Assembly: GCF_003293745.1 (NCBI RefSeq)
Contig: NZ_PTLZ01000003.1
Coordinates: 124,001 to 188,000 of the forward strand
Direction of reading: 5' to 3'
Source of the DNA: Herminiimonas fonticola
GTDB lineage: Bacteria > Pseudomonadota > Gammaproteobacteria > Burkholderiales > Burkholderiaceae_D
DNA length: 64,000 bases
Numbering within the stretch: the first letter of the stretch is position 1; every line of letters begins with the position of its first letter. The notes under the pieces were generated by a model. The model saw only the letters and a program-made list of their open reading frames with translations, was not told the origin of the DNA and did not search any database. Below are positions 43,313-53,724 of the stretch, piece by piece. A program made the position numbers and the translations under genes.

Positions 43313-46300
43313 TCAAAACCACTCCGCAGAATCCTCAACCCCGCCAGATTCATTTTTCGCAGCATCCTGCTCCATCCGCAACCAAACCTCAAACTGCTCT
43401 GCCGGCATAGGCTTGCCAAAGTAATAGCCCTGCAATTCATCGCACCCAGCAGCACAAAGCAGATTGACATCCTGTTCCAGCTCCACGCCTTCAGCAACAA
43501 CATGCAAGCCCAAGGTATGACCCAGACCAATGATGGCATTGGTAACGGCCAGGTTGTGCGAAGAGATGTGGATGTTTTGTATGAAGGATTTGTCGATTTT
43601 CAGTCTATCGATAGGGAACTGGTAGAGATAATTAAGGCTGGAATAACCAGTACCAAAATCGTCTATCGATAATGAAAATCCTAGCGCCTTGATTTGCTCC
43701 AGGGTTTTGATCGTCGCTGGTACGTTGTCCATCAGGATGGATTCAGTTAATTCCAGTTCGATGTTGCGGGCGTCGGCAGGGATATCTTTTAACGCGTGTT
43801 CGAGTACCTTCAACAAGCCGCCTTCTTTCAATTGAACTGCGGAGAGATTGATCGATACCGGGATTTGACCGTAACCGCTGGCGACCCACGCGACGTGCTG
43901 GCGCATCGCTTCTCGTATGATCCACGCGCCTATCGGGACGATGAGACCGGATTCTTCAGATACGGGGATGAAGTTTGCCGGCAGGATCATGCCTTCGGTC
44001 GGATGTTGCCAGCGAACCAGACTTTCCACGCCGGCCAGTCGGCCTGTCATCGCATTGATACGCGGCTGGTAATAGAGCATTAGTTCATTGCGCTCAACCG
44101 CATGGCGTAAATCGCTTTCCAGATGCATGCGCTTGACGACGCGGTCATTCAGTTCGGCTGTGAAGAACTGCGCATTGTTGCGGCCGCTTTCCTTCGCTTG
44201 ATACATCGCGGAATCAGCGTGGCGCATCAACAAATCGATGTCGTCGCCGTCATCCGGGAACAACGCAATACCGATGCTGCATGAGATATACAGTTCCATG
44301 CCATCGACTATATGCGCCTGTTGTATGCGCGGGATCATGCGTTGTTCGACCAGCTTGCCGACTTCTTCCGCACTTTCCACATTATTGAGAATGATGACGA
44401 ACTCATCGCCACCAAGTCGGCTGACGGTATCGCCTTCACGCACGGTGTCGACCAGACGACGCGCAACGGAAATCAGCAAGCCGTCACCGATGTGGTGGCC
44501 CATCGAATCATTGATGTTCTTGAATCGATCCAGATCGATGAACAGTACGGCGACCATGTTTTCAGCGCGCTTGGCTTGCTGGATCGCCATTTGCAGTCGT
44601 TCATCGAACAGGAAGCGATTCGGCAAGGCGGTCAACACGTCGTGATGTGCAAGATAATGAATACGTTGTTCGTTGGCCTTGCGTTCGCTGATGTCGAGTG
44701 ACATCGCGATGTAATGCTGGATTTCCCCCTGACGATCGCGCACGGCATTGAGCACCAGCCAGGCTGGATAGGACTCGCTATTCTTGCGGCTGATCCACAT
44801 TTCTCCTTGCCATGAACCTTTGGTTGATGCAGTGCGTGCCAAGGTTTGCGAGAAGTTCTTTTGATTGCGCTTCGACAGCAGCATTATGCTGTACTTGCCT
44901 ATCAGCTCATGCAATTCATAGCCGGTATTCTGTGAAAATGCGCGGTTGACGGTGACGATGCGACCGTTTGCATCGATGATGACTATGCTTTCTGACGATG
45001 CCTCAAACACCTTGGCCCATAACTCCAGCCGCCGCTCCATGTACTTCATGTGGTTGATAGGCGTGAAGGTCGTCAACACGGCTGCTTGACCCTGATAGTC
45101 GAGACAGCGTGCGGAGACCAATGCCCAGGATGGTTTTTCGCCGCCGGTCCAGCGCACTTCGAACTCATCGACGGTATCGGTATCGTGCAAGCTTTGGAAG
45201 AAGCGTGCGCGCAAGGCTGGCAACATGCCGGTTTTCCACGGGTTCTCATCACGGCCACCCAGCCATGCGCGCGCGGCATCGTTCGCATGCAGCACTGCAT
45301 GATCTGGGATAGAGGTCACCATCAGTGGAATCGGGATCGCTTCGACCAATTCATGCTGAGCTTGCGCGGCGCGTGTTTGCGCGACCATTTCCTGTTGTGC
45401 GATGCGTTGCTGATCCAGCTGTTGCAACATGCCATTGAAGCCGTTGACCAAACGGCCAATTTCATCCGTGCTATCCCATGACGAGCGCAAGGAATAATCG
45501 CCGGAGCGGCTCACATTGTCTGCGACACGCGCCAGATTCCGGATCGGTAAAGCGATTTGTCTTGCGACAAAAAACACCAAGCTCAGAATCACCATCAACA
45601 GCAAAGCTGCGGTGCCTAAATGCTGCCACATGCGGCTATAAGCTTCCGCAATACGATCTTCCAGCAGGCGATGCATTTGTTGTTCTGCGGCGATCCATGC
45701 AACGTGCAAGTCGCGTATCGCAGCGATCCTCAACTGGTGATAGGCGCTATCGGTTTCGTCCACTTCGATGATGCCGGCCATGGCCTGGCTGGCAATCCGG
45801 AAGCGTTGAATTGAAGCCAGCAAATCATTCCGTGATTTATCCAGCTCGGCTTGCAGTGCAGGGCGGCTGGCGGCAAATGCTTCATCGTAATCGCTTTGAA
45901 TTCCCTTGGTGGTGGCGTCTAGTCGGCCTTCCAGAATCAGAAAGCGTGTCTGTTGCACTGGCCGATTATCGTCGTACATCCTCGGCAGTTGCGCCGCCAG
46001 ATCGCCGGTACGGTCCAGCAGTTCCAGCAATTCAGGAAAGCGCAAAACAATCAGCGACATCGTGTAATAGCTGTCCAGATCAGGATCGAGAATCAGATTG
46101 GATTGATTGCCTATGCGCGTCAGCAGAGCGCGACCTTGTGCGAAAGCGTCGTCGGTTTGTGTGAGTGTATTGTGATCTGCTTGAGTCGCCTGCAGGGATT
46201 TGGTAAATGTTTCCGCCAAATCCTTGCTACCCATTTCATCACCGTATTTGTGTTCCGCTTCCCGGATCGCTTGTGCATGTTGAACGGGCTTAGTTGTATC

Positions 46301-46516
46301 AGTTGCAGGATTGACTGCTGCGATCAGCGCTTCGCGTACGGTGGCGATGTATTGATTGCCGATGATCTCTTTGTTAGAGAAATTGATGGCGATGAATTTT
46401 TCATGGATCAGGATGCCAGAAATGAAGATGACTGCTGTCAGATCGAGAAAGTAAATCAGTGCGAGCTTGCGACCGACTGTCAAACCACCGATTAATTTTG
46501 TAATGCTTTTTTTCAT
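43313..46516 (-). CDS. HAMP-PAS-GGDEF-EAL membrane-bound c-di-GMP enzyme
   Basis: A 1067-aa cyclic-di-GMP signalling protein. Order: TM1 (about 15-35), periplasmic helical sensor (about 36-300), TM2 (about 300-320), HAMP (about 320-375), coiled coil, two PAS-like domains (about 385-625), GGDEF (motif 702-706, with an RxxD inhibitory site REGD 9 residues before it) and EAL (about 815-1050). The EAL signature reads ESL, with the key Glu at 831; ELTES, DDFGTGYSSL, KIDKSF and GVELEQ are intact, so phosphodiesterase activity is plausible. The GGDEF half may be active too. ATG 46516 has a weak ribosome site. It is not linked to an operon. Confidence 0.92.
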   Translation of the reverse strand: MKKSITKLIGGLTVGRKLALIYFLDLTAVIFISGILIHEKFIAINFSNKEIIGNQYIATVREALIAAVNPATDTTKPVQHAQAIREAEHKYGDEMGSKDLAETFTKSLQATQADHNTLTQTDDAFAQGRALLTRIGNQSNLILDPDLDSYYTMSLIVLRFPELLELLDRTGDLAAQLPRMYDDNRPVQQTRFLILEGRLDATTKGIQSDYDEAFAASRPALQAELDKSRNDLLASIQRFRIASQAMAGIIEVDETDSAYHQLRIAAIRDLHVAWIAAEQQMHRLLEDRIAEAYSRMWQHLGTAALLLMVILSLVFFVARQIALPIRNLARVADNVSRSGDYSLRSSWDSTDEIGRLVNGFNGMLQQLDQQRIAQQEMVAQTRAAQAQHELVEAIPIPLMVTSIPDHAVLHANDAARAWLGGRDENPWKTGMLPALRARFFQSLHDTDTVDEFEVRWTGGEKPSWALVSARCLDYQGQAAVLTTFTPINHMKYMERRLELWAKVFEASSESIVIIDANGRIVTVNRAFSQNTGYELHELIGKYSIMLLSKRNQKNFSQTLARTASTKGSWQGEMWISRKNSESYPAWLVLNAVRDRQGEIQHYIAMSLDISERKANEQRIHYLAHHDVLTALPNRFLFDERLQMAIQQAKRAENMVAVLFIDLDRFKNINDSMGHHIGDGLLISVARRLVDTVREGDTVSRLGGDEFVIILNNVESAEEVGKLVEQRMIPRIQQAHIVDGMELYISCSIGIALFPDDGDDIDLLMRHADSAMYQAKESGRNNAQFFTAELNDRVVKRMHLESDLRHAVERNELMLYYQPRINAMTGRLAGVESLVRWQHPTEGMILPANFIPVSEESGLIVPIGAWIIREAMRQHVAWVASGYGQIPVSINLSAVQLKEGGLLKVLEHALKDIPADARNIELELTESILMDNVPATIKTLEQIKALGFSLSIDDFGTGYSSLNYLYQFPIDRLKIDKSFIQNIHISSHNLAVTNAIIGLGHTLGLHVVAEGVELEQDVNLLCAAGCDELQGYYFGKPMPAEQFEVWLRMEQDAAKNESGGVEDSAEWF

Positions 46517-46864
46517 TTTGACTATCAGCCAATAGAGGTTGTGTTCTCTATCAGCAATGGGCGTGCCATCGATTCAGTTTCGATAGCAAAGATTTTGTGG
46601 AGATACGATCCCATAACGGTGCGTGAAGACCGTTGAAATAATTTCTTTTGTGCAATTTTCGTGCGCTTGCGAGCGTCTAGGAAAACAGTGCGTATTTAAC
46701 GCACTCAAGCGATGCATGTGCTTATATTTGTATCTTTGAAAAGTTTAAATGTTAATTACAGTTAAAGATGTAGCGACTGAACAAAATTGGATATCTAGTC
46801 CAGCTTTGTTACGATATGATTAATTTCATATCACATCAAATTTTCATTGGAGCCGGTCCCAGTA
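46517..46864. other. Upstream region shared by the GGDEF-EAL and DUF1631 genes
   Basis: About 350 AT-rich bases between divergent genes. No binding site, RNA or repeat was recognised. Confidence 0.5.
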
Positions 46865-49288
46865 ATGCACGCCATCAAACCTGTGATTCAGTTGGCCAAG
46901 GAGCGTGCGTTATTCCGATTTTCCGCTCTTGCAATTCGCATGTTGCAGGATGTGAATGTCAGCATCAGGCAAGTCACTCCTGCCACCGGTTCGGTGAACG
47001 AACAAAAAACAATTTCCGCAGCAAAAGAATGGTTGGCAACGCAGGAAGTGCTTTTTCTGAAACGCCTGAACGTCAGTTATTCTGATTATGTCGAGCGTGG
47101 CATGCAAACCATGTATCGCGATTTGCGTCATGAGCTACGGGATGTTTCAGCCAATACCTGGGCCCTGATCGACGACGAAACCATCACGCGCCAGATCGAT
47201 GTGGAACGCCGCGTATTGCGCTTGCGCGATGCAGATCAACTCAGTCTCGGCCGCTTGAATTTGATGATCGCGCAACTGCATGACGAGCACGATGTACGCG
47301 AGAGAGAAAATCCTTTCCGTCCCTATCTGATGGCGCGTGCCTTGCACGATGTGTTGTGCGAAATGAGTGCCACCAGCGATTTGTGCGCGATGCTGTTTGA
47401 TCACATGTCTGGCGCGTTGGCCACGGAATTGCCGGAGTACTTTGCCGCGATTCGTGAAGTATTTGAATCGAATGGTGTGCATGCACGCTTGCTGGCACGT
47501 CCAGCTTCATTGAATCGCCGCGATCGCGAAATGTTGATACCGCAAGGACAAAATTTCCCGCAGGTTATTTACAGTGGTGCCACGCATTCCGCTGGCGATC
47601 AGTCGGCTAATGCAGGGAATAATTCAGGTAACAACTTGAGTAATAACGCAGGCAATCAATCTGGTCATTACTCACCTAACTTCTCTCTACCACCCGCACT
47701 TGAACATATGTTATCCCTGATGCAGCAACGTACATCGGATGGTCATAATGTATTGCATGCGCCGGAGCCGGAAGAGCAAACTGCGCTGCAGGATTTTGTC
47801 TGGAAAATATTCGGTCAGGTTGCACCCGATAGAGTTCCGTCTCATCCGCGTCAGTCAGACAATCCGGTTACCGAATTTCGTCCTCTTGTTGACGATGATG
47901 TGTCCAAGCCGCATGCATTGACTAGCCAGTTGCATCGTCTGCAACAGGAGGCGGTCAACGGTGCCGTGCGCGAAGAGGCGATTCAATTGCTTGATTTGCA
48001 CAGCGAACTGGAAACCGAAAGACTCAGCGAGATGGAACGCGTGGCGATGGATGTCGTTGCGATGCTGTTCAATTTCATTGCCAACGATGATTCGATACCG
48101 GATGCATTCCGCGTCACGATCACACGTTTGCAAGTACCTTTCCTGAAGGCTGCGATGCTGGTGCCGCGGATTCTCGAACAGCCTGATAACGCACCGAGGA
48201 AATTATTGAATCGGATGGCGTCGCTGGCGATCGGACTGGATGCACAGACCCCGTTGAGTATTGAAATTCATGCAGAAATGGTTGTGACTGTCGAGAAGAT
48301 TCTGAATGATTTCAAAACGAATCTGATTGTATTTGCCGATGCGCTGACGCAATTTGACGAGGCGATTGCGAGAATACTGCGTGAGTCCGATCCCGAAATC
48401 CTGCGTGTCATCGAAGCGCTCGATGAAGCTGAAAAAGATCCAAAACGTTATGACGTGCTGATTGTGGAAACCGTCAATGCGCTACGTGAACGGCTGCAGA
48501 CGATACAGACCGATCAACGTGCTGTCGATTTTTTGATCAGGATCTGGTCGCGGGTGCTGGTGCATGCGAATGAAGATGAAAGCATCGATAGCCAGCCATT
48601 TCGCGATGTTGTACCTGAATTAATATGGAGTGTGTATCAGCACGATTTGACGGAACGTGGCGCGCTGATGAAGCTCTTGCGCAGGCTGGTGCGGCAGGTC
48701 AAGCAAGGGATGAAACTGATTGCATTGCCTGAGACCGAGACCAAGCAGGCGATCGACGATTTGATCGCGATGCATGCCGCAGTGCTGGGCACGATCCAGT
48801 CGACGCCGCTGAAGGCTTCGGTAAAAATGGAAACCTTGCATCAGCATTTCGCATCCTTGAAAATTGGGAGTGTCAATGCGGAAGCCGCTACGATTCATGC
48901 TCCGACCGTGTCGCAAATTCGTCTGCAATCAGCATTGCAAAAATTTAATGTAGCTGCGCATCAGCATCTGGACAACGATATGGGCACCTTGCTCAGTTCC
49001 GATGCTGGCTGGCTGGGTGGCATGCAAGTGGGAACGGTGGTCGAATGGTGGGCGAATAATGTTTATCAGCCGGCACGTTTGATGTGGGTAAATCCGCAGC
49101 AGTCGTTTTACATACTTCAATTGGCCGCGTCCAACGAGCAGCCGCGTTTGCTGATTTACTCTTCAATTTCCTTGATCAAGGCGCTGCGTGAAGGCTCGAT
49201 AGGCATGATCGAATACGCCCCGATTTTTGATCGGGCAATCGAATCGCTGCTGGACGTTGCAGAAGTCCGGCAGCCGATCAGCGTTTAA
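46865..49288 (+). CDS. DUF1631 family protein
   Basis: A large cytoplasmic protein of about 807 aa, matching DUF1631 (a beta/gamma-proteobacterial family, no known activity). It is mostly helical with long acidic stretches, for example DDETITRQIDVERRVLRLRD and DADQLSLGRLNLMIAQLH. A low-complexity Asn/Ser/Gly segment lies near residues 240-275 (NAGNNSGNNLSNNAGNQ). The C-terminus (GTVVEWWANNVYQPARLMWVNPQQSFYI) is the most family-like part. ATG 46865 is used; an in-frame TTG lies at 46847. GGAG is present but a little far. Its stop is 20 bases from the convergent ppnN stop. Confidence 0.85.
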   Translation: MHAIKPVIQLAKERALFRFSALAIRMLQDVNVSIRQVTPATGSVNEQKTISAAKEWLATQEVLFLKRLNVSYSDYVERGMQTMYRDLRHELRDVSANTWALIDDETITRQIDVERRVLRLRDADQLSLGRLNLMIAQLHDEHDVRERENPFRPYLMARALHDVLCEMSATSDLCAMLFDHMSGALATELPEYFAAIREVFESNGVHARLLARPASLNRRDREMLIPQGQNFPQVIYSGATHSAGDQSANAGNNSGNNLSNNAGNQSGHYSPNFSLPPALEHMLSLMQQRTSDGHNVLHAPEPEEQTALQDFVWKIFGQVAPDRVPSHPRQSDNPVTEFRPLVDDDVSKPHALTSQLHRLQQEAVNGAVREEAIQLLDLHSELETERLSEMERVAMDVVAMLFNFIANDDSIPDAFRVTITRLQVPFLKAAMLVPRILEQPDNAPRKLLNRMASLAIGLDAQTPLSIEIHAEMVVTVEKILNDFKTNLIVFADALTQFDEAIARILRESDPEILRVIEALDEAEKDPKRYDVLIVETVNALRERLQTIQTDQRAVDFLIRIWSRVLVHANEDESIDSQPFRDVVPELIWSVYQHDLTERGALMKLLRRLVRQVKQGMKLIALPETETKQAIDDLIAMHAAVLGTIQSTPLKASVKMETLHQHFASLKIGSVNAEAATIHAPTVSQIRLQSALQKFNVAAHQHLDNDMGTLLSSDAGWLGGMQVGTVVEWWANNVYQPARLMWVNPQQSFYILQLAASNEQPRLLIYSSISLIKALREGSIGMIEYAPIFDRAIESLLDVAEVRQPISV

Positions 49289-49307
49289 AGCGGATGTTGT
49301 TTGATGC

Positions 49308-50678
49308 TTATTTGATGATCCTGTAGCAGGGCACATACTTCTTGCCCGGCAGCTTCATTCGGCTTTGCGCAACGAATGCCGACAAGAGCGCATCCATCGG
49401 TTCCATGATGTCGCGGTCACCGCTTATTTCAAACAAACCGTGCTTTTCAATCGAGCGTATCCCGCTATCCTTCACGTTACCTGCAACCACGCCGGAGAAG
49501 GCGCGACGCAGATTGGCCGCGAGTGCGTGGTTTTCCTGGTTTTTATGCAAAGATAGATTGCGCATGTTTTCATGCGTAGGGAGAAACGGCTGCTGGAAAA
49601 GCGGATCGATTTTCAGCGTCCAGTTGAAATAATACGCATCGCCTTTGCTCTTGCGGAACTCGCGCACTTGCGCAATGCCTGCCAGCATTTCCTGCGCAAC
49701 CTGTTTGGGATCATCGATGATGATTTTGTACCGCTCTTGTGCCTTGGGACCCAGTGTTACACCAATGAATTGGTCAATCTGCTTGAAGTAATCGGATGAA
49801 TTGGCCGGGCCGGTGAAAATCAGAGGGAAGGGCAGCTCGGCATTATCCGGATGCAGCAGGATGCCAAGGATGTACAAAATTTCTTCCGCCGTACCTGCAC
49901 CGCCTGGGAACACAATAATGCCGTGACCGGCACGCACGAATGCTTCCAGACGTTTTTCGATATCCGGCATGATGACCAGATCGTTGACGATAGGGTTAGG
50001 CGCTTCGGCTGCAATGATGCCGGGCTCGGAAATGCCAAGATAACGTCCGGCTAGAATGCGCTGCTTGGCGTGGCCGATGGTCGCACCTTTCATTGGCCCC
50101 TTCATTGCACCAGGGCCGCAGCCGGTGCAGATATCCATGTCGCGCAAGCCGATTTCGTAGCCTACTTTCTTGGTGTAATCGTATTCTTCGCGTGAGATAG
50201 AGTGACCGCCCCAGCACACTACCATCTTTGGATTCAGATTCGGATGCAGGACTTTGGCATTGCGCAGGATATGGAAAACTGCATCCGTAATGCCAGTCGA
50301 TGACTCCAGATCGAAAGTCGGATTCGCGATGATTTCATCATGGGTGAACAAAATGTCGCGCAATACCGAAAACAGGTGTTCGTGTATGCCCTTGATCATC
50401 TTGCCATCGACAAACGCACTGGCAGGCGCACCTATGATGTCGAGCTTGATGCCGCGCTCGCGCTGGATGATATTGATGTCGAAGAACTTGTAACGCTCAA
50501 GCAATTCCTTGCCATCATCGGTCGTGCTGCCGCTATTGAGTACCGCCAGCGCGCAGTTGCGGAACAAGTTGTACAGACCGCCGTTGCGTGTATCGAGGAG
50601 TCGGTGAACTTCGGCCTTGGACAGAATATCAAGACGACCTTCAGGAGAGAGTTGTGTGTCGATTACTTCGTATGCCAT
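49308..50678 (-). CDS. ppnN: Nucleotide 5'-monophosphate nucleosidase PpnN (LOG family)
   Basis: A 456-aa enzyme cleaving nucleotide monophosphates to base and ribose 5-phosphate; the E. coli homologue binds (p)ppGpp. The LOG core is CWGGHSISREEYDYTKKVGYEIG, CTGCGPGAMKGPMKGATIGH and VFPGGAGTAEEILYILG (PGGxGTxxE catalytic motif). An N-terminal extension (about 1-130) and a C-terminal domain are typical of the long PpnN type. GGAAG precedes ATG 50678. It lies downstream of the cbpA-like gene, separated by a terminator. Identification rests on the motif set and length. Confidence 0.93.
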   Translation of the reverse strand: MAYEVIDTQLSPEGRLDILSKAEVHRLLDTRNGGLYNLFRNCALAVLNSGSTTDDGKELLERYKFFDINIIQRERGIKLDIIGAPASAFVDGKMIKGIHEHLFSVLRDILFTHDEIIANPTFDLESSTGITDAVFHILRNAKVLHPNLNPKMVVCWGGHSISREEYDYTKKVGYEIGLRDMDICTGCGPGAMKGPMKGATIGHAKQRILAGRYLGISEPGIIAAEAPNPIVNDLVIMPDIEKRLEAFVRAGHGIIVFPGGAGTAEEILYILGILLHPDNAELPFPLIFTGPANSSDYFKQIDQFIGVTLGPKAQERYKIIIDDPKQVAQEMLAGIAQVREFRKSKGDAYYFNWTLKIDPLFQQPFLPTHENMRNLSLHKNQENHALAANLRRAFSGVVAGNVKDSGIRSIEKHGLFEISGDRDIMEPMDALLSAFVAQSRMKLPGKKYVPCYRIIK

Positions 50679-50812
50679 GAGTGCTTAACTTCCGGATGAT
50701 GGATCAGATGCGCCATTTTAATGCGCAAACAGTGATGACGTCTGTGTTTGATTTTGCCTGTTCTTGTACGGACGGAGGAGCTTGTTTCCTGATGATGCAA
50801 AGGTGACTGAGC

Positions 50813-50850
50813 AAAACGCCCGCTAAAATGTGAGTTCCAGCGGGCGTTTT
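50813..50850 (-). terminator. Terminator after the cbpA-like gene
   Basis: AAAACGCCCGCT (50813-50824) pairs with AGCGGGCGTTTT (50839-50850) around a 14-nt loop. T's follow on the minus strand. It lies between the cbpA-like and ppnN genes. Confidence 0.8.
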
Positions 50851-50888
50851 CTATAGCGGCAGATAAGGATGGCAGTCGACGATACGGC

Positions 50889-51881
50889 CTAATTTCTCGG
50901 AGAGAAATCGAATGCAGCTTTCAAGGCCTGATAGGCTTTTTGTGCAACGACGGTATGCACAGGCGGCGGGACATTGACGATCACTGCGTACAAATCACCG
51001 GCCGCAGCATCTGCTGAAACGCCAGGAATACCTTTTCCCTTGAGTCGCAATTTTCGTCCAGGCATGGAGCCGGGGGGGATCGATAACTGTATCGCGCCTT
51101 CCGGTGTCGGCACATTGACGGTGGTGCCGACATTGGCAACAGCCGACGTCAATGGAATATCGAAATAAATGTCGCGTCCTTCAATACGATAACGACGATG
51201 CGGGCGAATCACGACTTCCAGATACAAATCACCAGCCTTGCCTTCGCCCATGCCGGGAAATCCCTGGCCGGCGAGTCGCAAGGTTTGTCCTGCGCGTATG
51301 CCTTTGGGTACACTGACTTTTAGCGTGCGCTTGGAAACCATAGGCATGCCGTATTCATCGGTGACGTAAGTCGGCATCGAAATACTGCATGCGGTACCGC
51401 GGAAAGTATCTTCCAGATCGATTTGTACTTTGGCATGCTGGTCGCTGCCATGGACATTAATACCGCGATTTTTGGGTGGGACAGGATTTGGCCGGCCCAT
51501 GGCTTCACCGAGAATTTCGCTGAAATTGCCTTCGCCATGACCGTCATGGCGCGGATTGCTGCGCCCGGTCGTACTTTTCGTAGCTTTGTTTTCTGCGCGT
51601 GTTTCCTTCTTTGCGTCAAAACCATAGCTGCGTGCGGCTTGCGGCGGCACTTCCTTGCGGGTATAGAAAAAACCAGATATCTGATCGTATTCCAGACGTT
51701 TTTCAGGATCTTTCAATACCTTATAGGCTTCCCCCACTTCCTTGAAGCGAAGTTCGGCATGCACCTCGCGGCTGACGTCAGGATGATATTTGCGCGCCAG
51801 TTTGCGGTACGCATTTTTAATCGTTTCCTGTGTCGCATCGCGCGGCACACCTAGTATTTGGTAGTAATCCTTTGATTTCAT
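50889..51881 (-). CDS. cbpA: DnaJ-class curved DNA-binding protein (CbpA-like)
   Basis: A J-domain co-chaperone of 330 aa without the zinc-finger domain of DnaJ. The J domain (1-70) has the HPD motif in RKLARKYHPDVS. A Gly-poor linker (about 75-150) is followed by two C-terminal substrate-binding domains (about 155-325; VSVPKGIRAGQTLRLAGQGFPG, LSIPPGSMPGRKLRLKGKGIPG, AGDLYLEVVIRPH). CbpA binds DNA and stimulates DnaK. No cbpM modulator gene sits next to it; upstream is a 318-bp gap. Family is certain; CbpA versus DjlA-like naming is by domain content. Confidence 0.9.
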   Translation of the reverse strand: MKSKDYYQILGVPRDATQETIKNAYRKLARKYHPDVSREVHAELRFKEVGEAYKVLKDPEKRLEYDQISGFFYTRKEVPPQAARSYGFDAKKETRAENKATKSTTGRSNPRHDGHGEGNFSEILGEAMGRPNPVPPKNRGINVHGSDQHAKVQIDLEDTFRGTACSISMPTYVTDEYGMPMVSKRTLKVSVPKGIRAGQTLRLAGQGFPGMGEGKAGDLYLEVVIRPHRRYRIEGRDIYFDIPLTSAVANVGTTVNVPTPEGAIQLSIPPGSMPGRKLRLKGKGIPGVSADAAAGDLYAVIVNVPPPVHTVVAQKAYQALKAAFDFSPRN

Positions 51882-52199
51882 TGTCAGATTTCGTAACTCT
51901 CAACTGAGCGTATGCCATCGTTAGGGAATGTGTTCTGTGCTGAAATTTGTTCTTTCTGCAAGGACATTCTGACATTGCCGGCATCAGGCCGAAAGGATGA
52001 ATAGGGCGACTATTGCTTGTCAATTAATGCAATAGCAAGGTAAAAATCAGTGGCTGTCTTCTGGAAAAGATCCCTAATTTTCGTCATTTATGTTGTCTGA
52101 CAGGATATGAAAAACGACAATTCAGCTATATCTATAGTGCTTTGAAGGGCATACTCTCAACTTCGTTCAATAAGCGACATTTAAAGTTGAAAAAGAGTT
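51882..52199. other. Intergenic region upstream of cbpA-like gene
   Basis: 318 bases between two divergent genes. No heat-shock promoter, RNA or repeat was assigned. Confidence 0.5.
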
Positions 52200-52424
52200 A
52201 TGACCTACGAAGAATATCTGGATGAAGTCACCACGTTGCTGACTGAAATGTACGATCTGAGCGATGCCGCCGCGATCAAGTATGTGATGCGCGCGCAATC
52301 TGCCGACTTTTTCACGCTACACGACGACGATCCTGCGATGCGCACGCAAGAGCGCGCGGTCGAGGATGCAAAAACGATATACAAGCAACGCAATGTATCC
52401 AAGCCTGAAATTTTCAAAAAATAA
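52200..52424 (+). CDS. Small hypothetical protein
   Basis: A 74-aa acidic cytoplasmic protein (MTYEEYLDEVTTLLTEMYDLSDAAAIKYVMRA...) with no recognised domain, predicted mostly helical. A purine-rich AAAAAGAG lies upstream of ATG 52200. Composition and codon use look like a real gene. It precedes the methyltransferase gene by about 80 bases on the same strand and may share its transcript. Function unknown. Confidence 0.6.
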   Translation: MTYEEYLDEVTTLLTEMYDLSDAAAIKYVMRAQSADFFTLHDDDPAMRTQERAVEDAKTIYKQRNVSKPEIFKK

Positions 52425-52506
52425 TGCGTCCGTGCTGTTCACGCTGTTCATCTAAGCGCCGATACCTCCGTCTGCAATTTGCAGTTTTATATCCCCTTTG
52501 TCTTTT

Positions 52507-53643
52507 ATGGGTCACGCCTCTGTGAGTGAACAATCAATGATTAGCTGGACTGAAGCAGGCGAAGAACGCTCGGCGCGCTGGCAGTCCGAGAACAAATCGG
52601 CTGCACCCAAACGCGTTGTCATTGCGGACGACAAGATGACTGCTGATTCGGCTTTTCGTCTGGCAAGTGAAGGCAATGCCTTGCTGTGGCGCGGCGATTA
52701 TCAAAATGCACGTCAATTGCTGCAGGCATTGGCACGACGTATTGAACGAAAACCGCGCAAAGCTGCGACATCACCGCTTGATGCATTCAATCTGCATAGA
52801 CAGGCGCAATCGCAACGTGCTCGTACATTGGGGATGTTGCTGGTAGAAGTCGACGCCGATTACATCATCGCATTGCGTCGTGCGCCTGACATCAAGCTTG
52901 CGTGTAACGAGGCTTATGGTGCCAGCACCGGGCCGTTTATCGTCTCGCTGCGCGAAATACTGGGCTTGATAGGCGCGCATGAATGGCGCAAGAACGGTGT
53001 TGAAATTCCTGCGTTGAATGCACGTATTCACCCGTACTACGGTGTGTTTTCTCCTGTACGTGGCGAATATTTGAATCTGATTGCAGAGGCACCGTTGCCA
53101 ACCACCAAGCTGGCTTTCGATATCGGCACTGGTACCGGAGTGATTGCCGCATTGCTGGCACAGCGCGGCGTGGAAAAAGTCATTGCGACCGATCAGGATG
53201 CGCGCGCTTTGGCTTGCGCGCGTGAAAATCTGTTGCGCCTGAATTTGCGCGATCGGGTGGAAGTGATCGAGGCTGATCTGTTCCCTGCAGGGAAAGCCGC
53301 ATTAATCGTTTGTAATCCGCCGTGGATACCGGCACGTCCGAATTCATCAATTGAATACGCGATCTACGATCTGGATAGTCGGATGCTGCGTGGATTTTTG
53401 AATGGTTTGGCAGAGCATCTGGAACCGAAAGGCGAGGGCTGGCTGATACTGTCTGACTTGGCAGAGCACCTGGGATTACGCACCCGCGAAGCATTGCAGC
53501 AAATGATTGCCGATGCAGGTTTGAAATTGATCAAGCGCATGGATATCAAGCCGACTCATGCACGTGCAACGGATGAAACCGATCCCTTGCATAAAGCGCG
53601 CTCGGCCGAGATTACATCCTTGTGGCGGCTTGCCGCGCGCTGA
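52507..53643 (+). CDS. HemK-like SAM-dependent methyltransferase
   Basis: A class I methyltransferase of about 378 aa. The N-terminal half (about 1-185) is a substrate-recognition region rich in Arg/Lys. The catalytic half has LAFDIGTGTGVIAALLAQRG (SAM loop), VIATDQDARALACARENL and the NPPW motif at 270-273, typical of amide or adenine N-methyltransferases (HemK/PrmC, RlmF/G relatives). Substrate not identified: PrmC-like or rRNA-adenine enzymes remain possible. The start is unclear (ATG 52507, or ATG 52537 further in). Confidence 0.8.
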   Translation: MGHASVSEQSMISWTEAGEERSARWQSENKSAAPKRVVIADDKMTADSAFRLASEGNALLWRGDYQNARQLLQALARRIERKPRKAATSPLDAFNLHRQAQSQRARTLGMLLVEVDADYIIALRRAPDIKLACNEAYGASTGPFIVSLREILGLIGAHEWRKNGVEIPALNARIHPYYGVFSPVRGEYLNLIAEAPLPTTKLAFDIGTGTGVIAALLAQRGVEKVIATDQDARALACARENLLRLNLRDRVEVIEADLFPAGKAALIVCNPPWIPARPNSSIEYAIYDLDSRMLRGFLNGLAEHLEPKGEGWLILSDLAEHLGLRTREALQQMIADAGLKLIKRMDIKPTHARATDETDPLHKARSAEITSLWRLAAR

Positions 53644-53724
53644 TTACGTGTTCACTCCGTTTTGAGTGCAACCAGACCACACTTATAATTTCATTTTTAC
53701 AAGAACACAGATTCAGGAATCACG

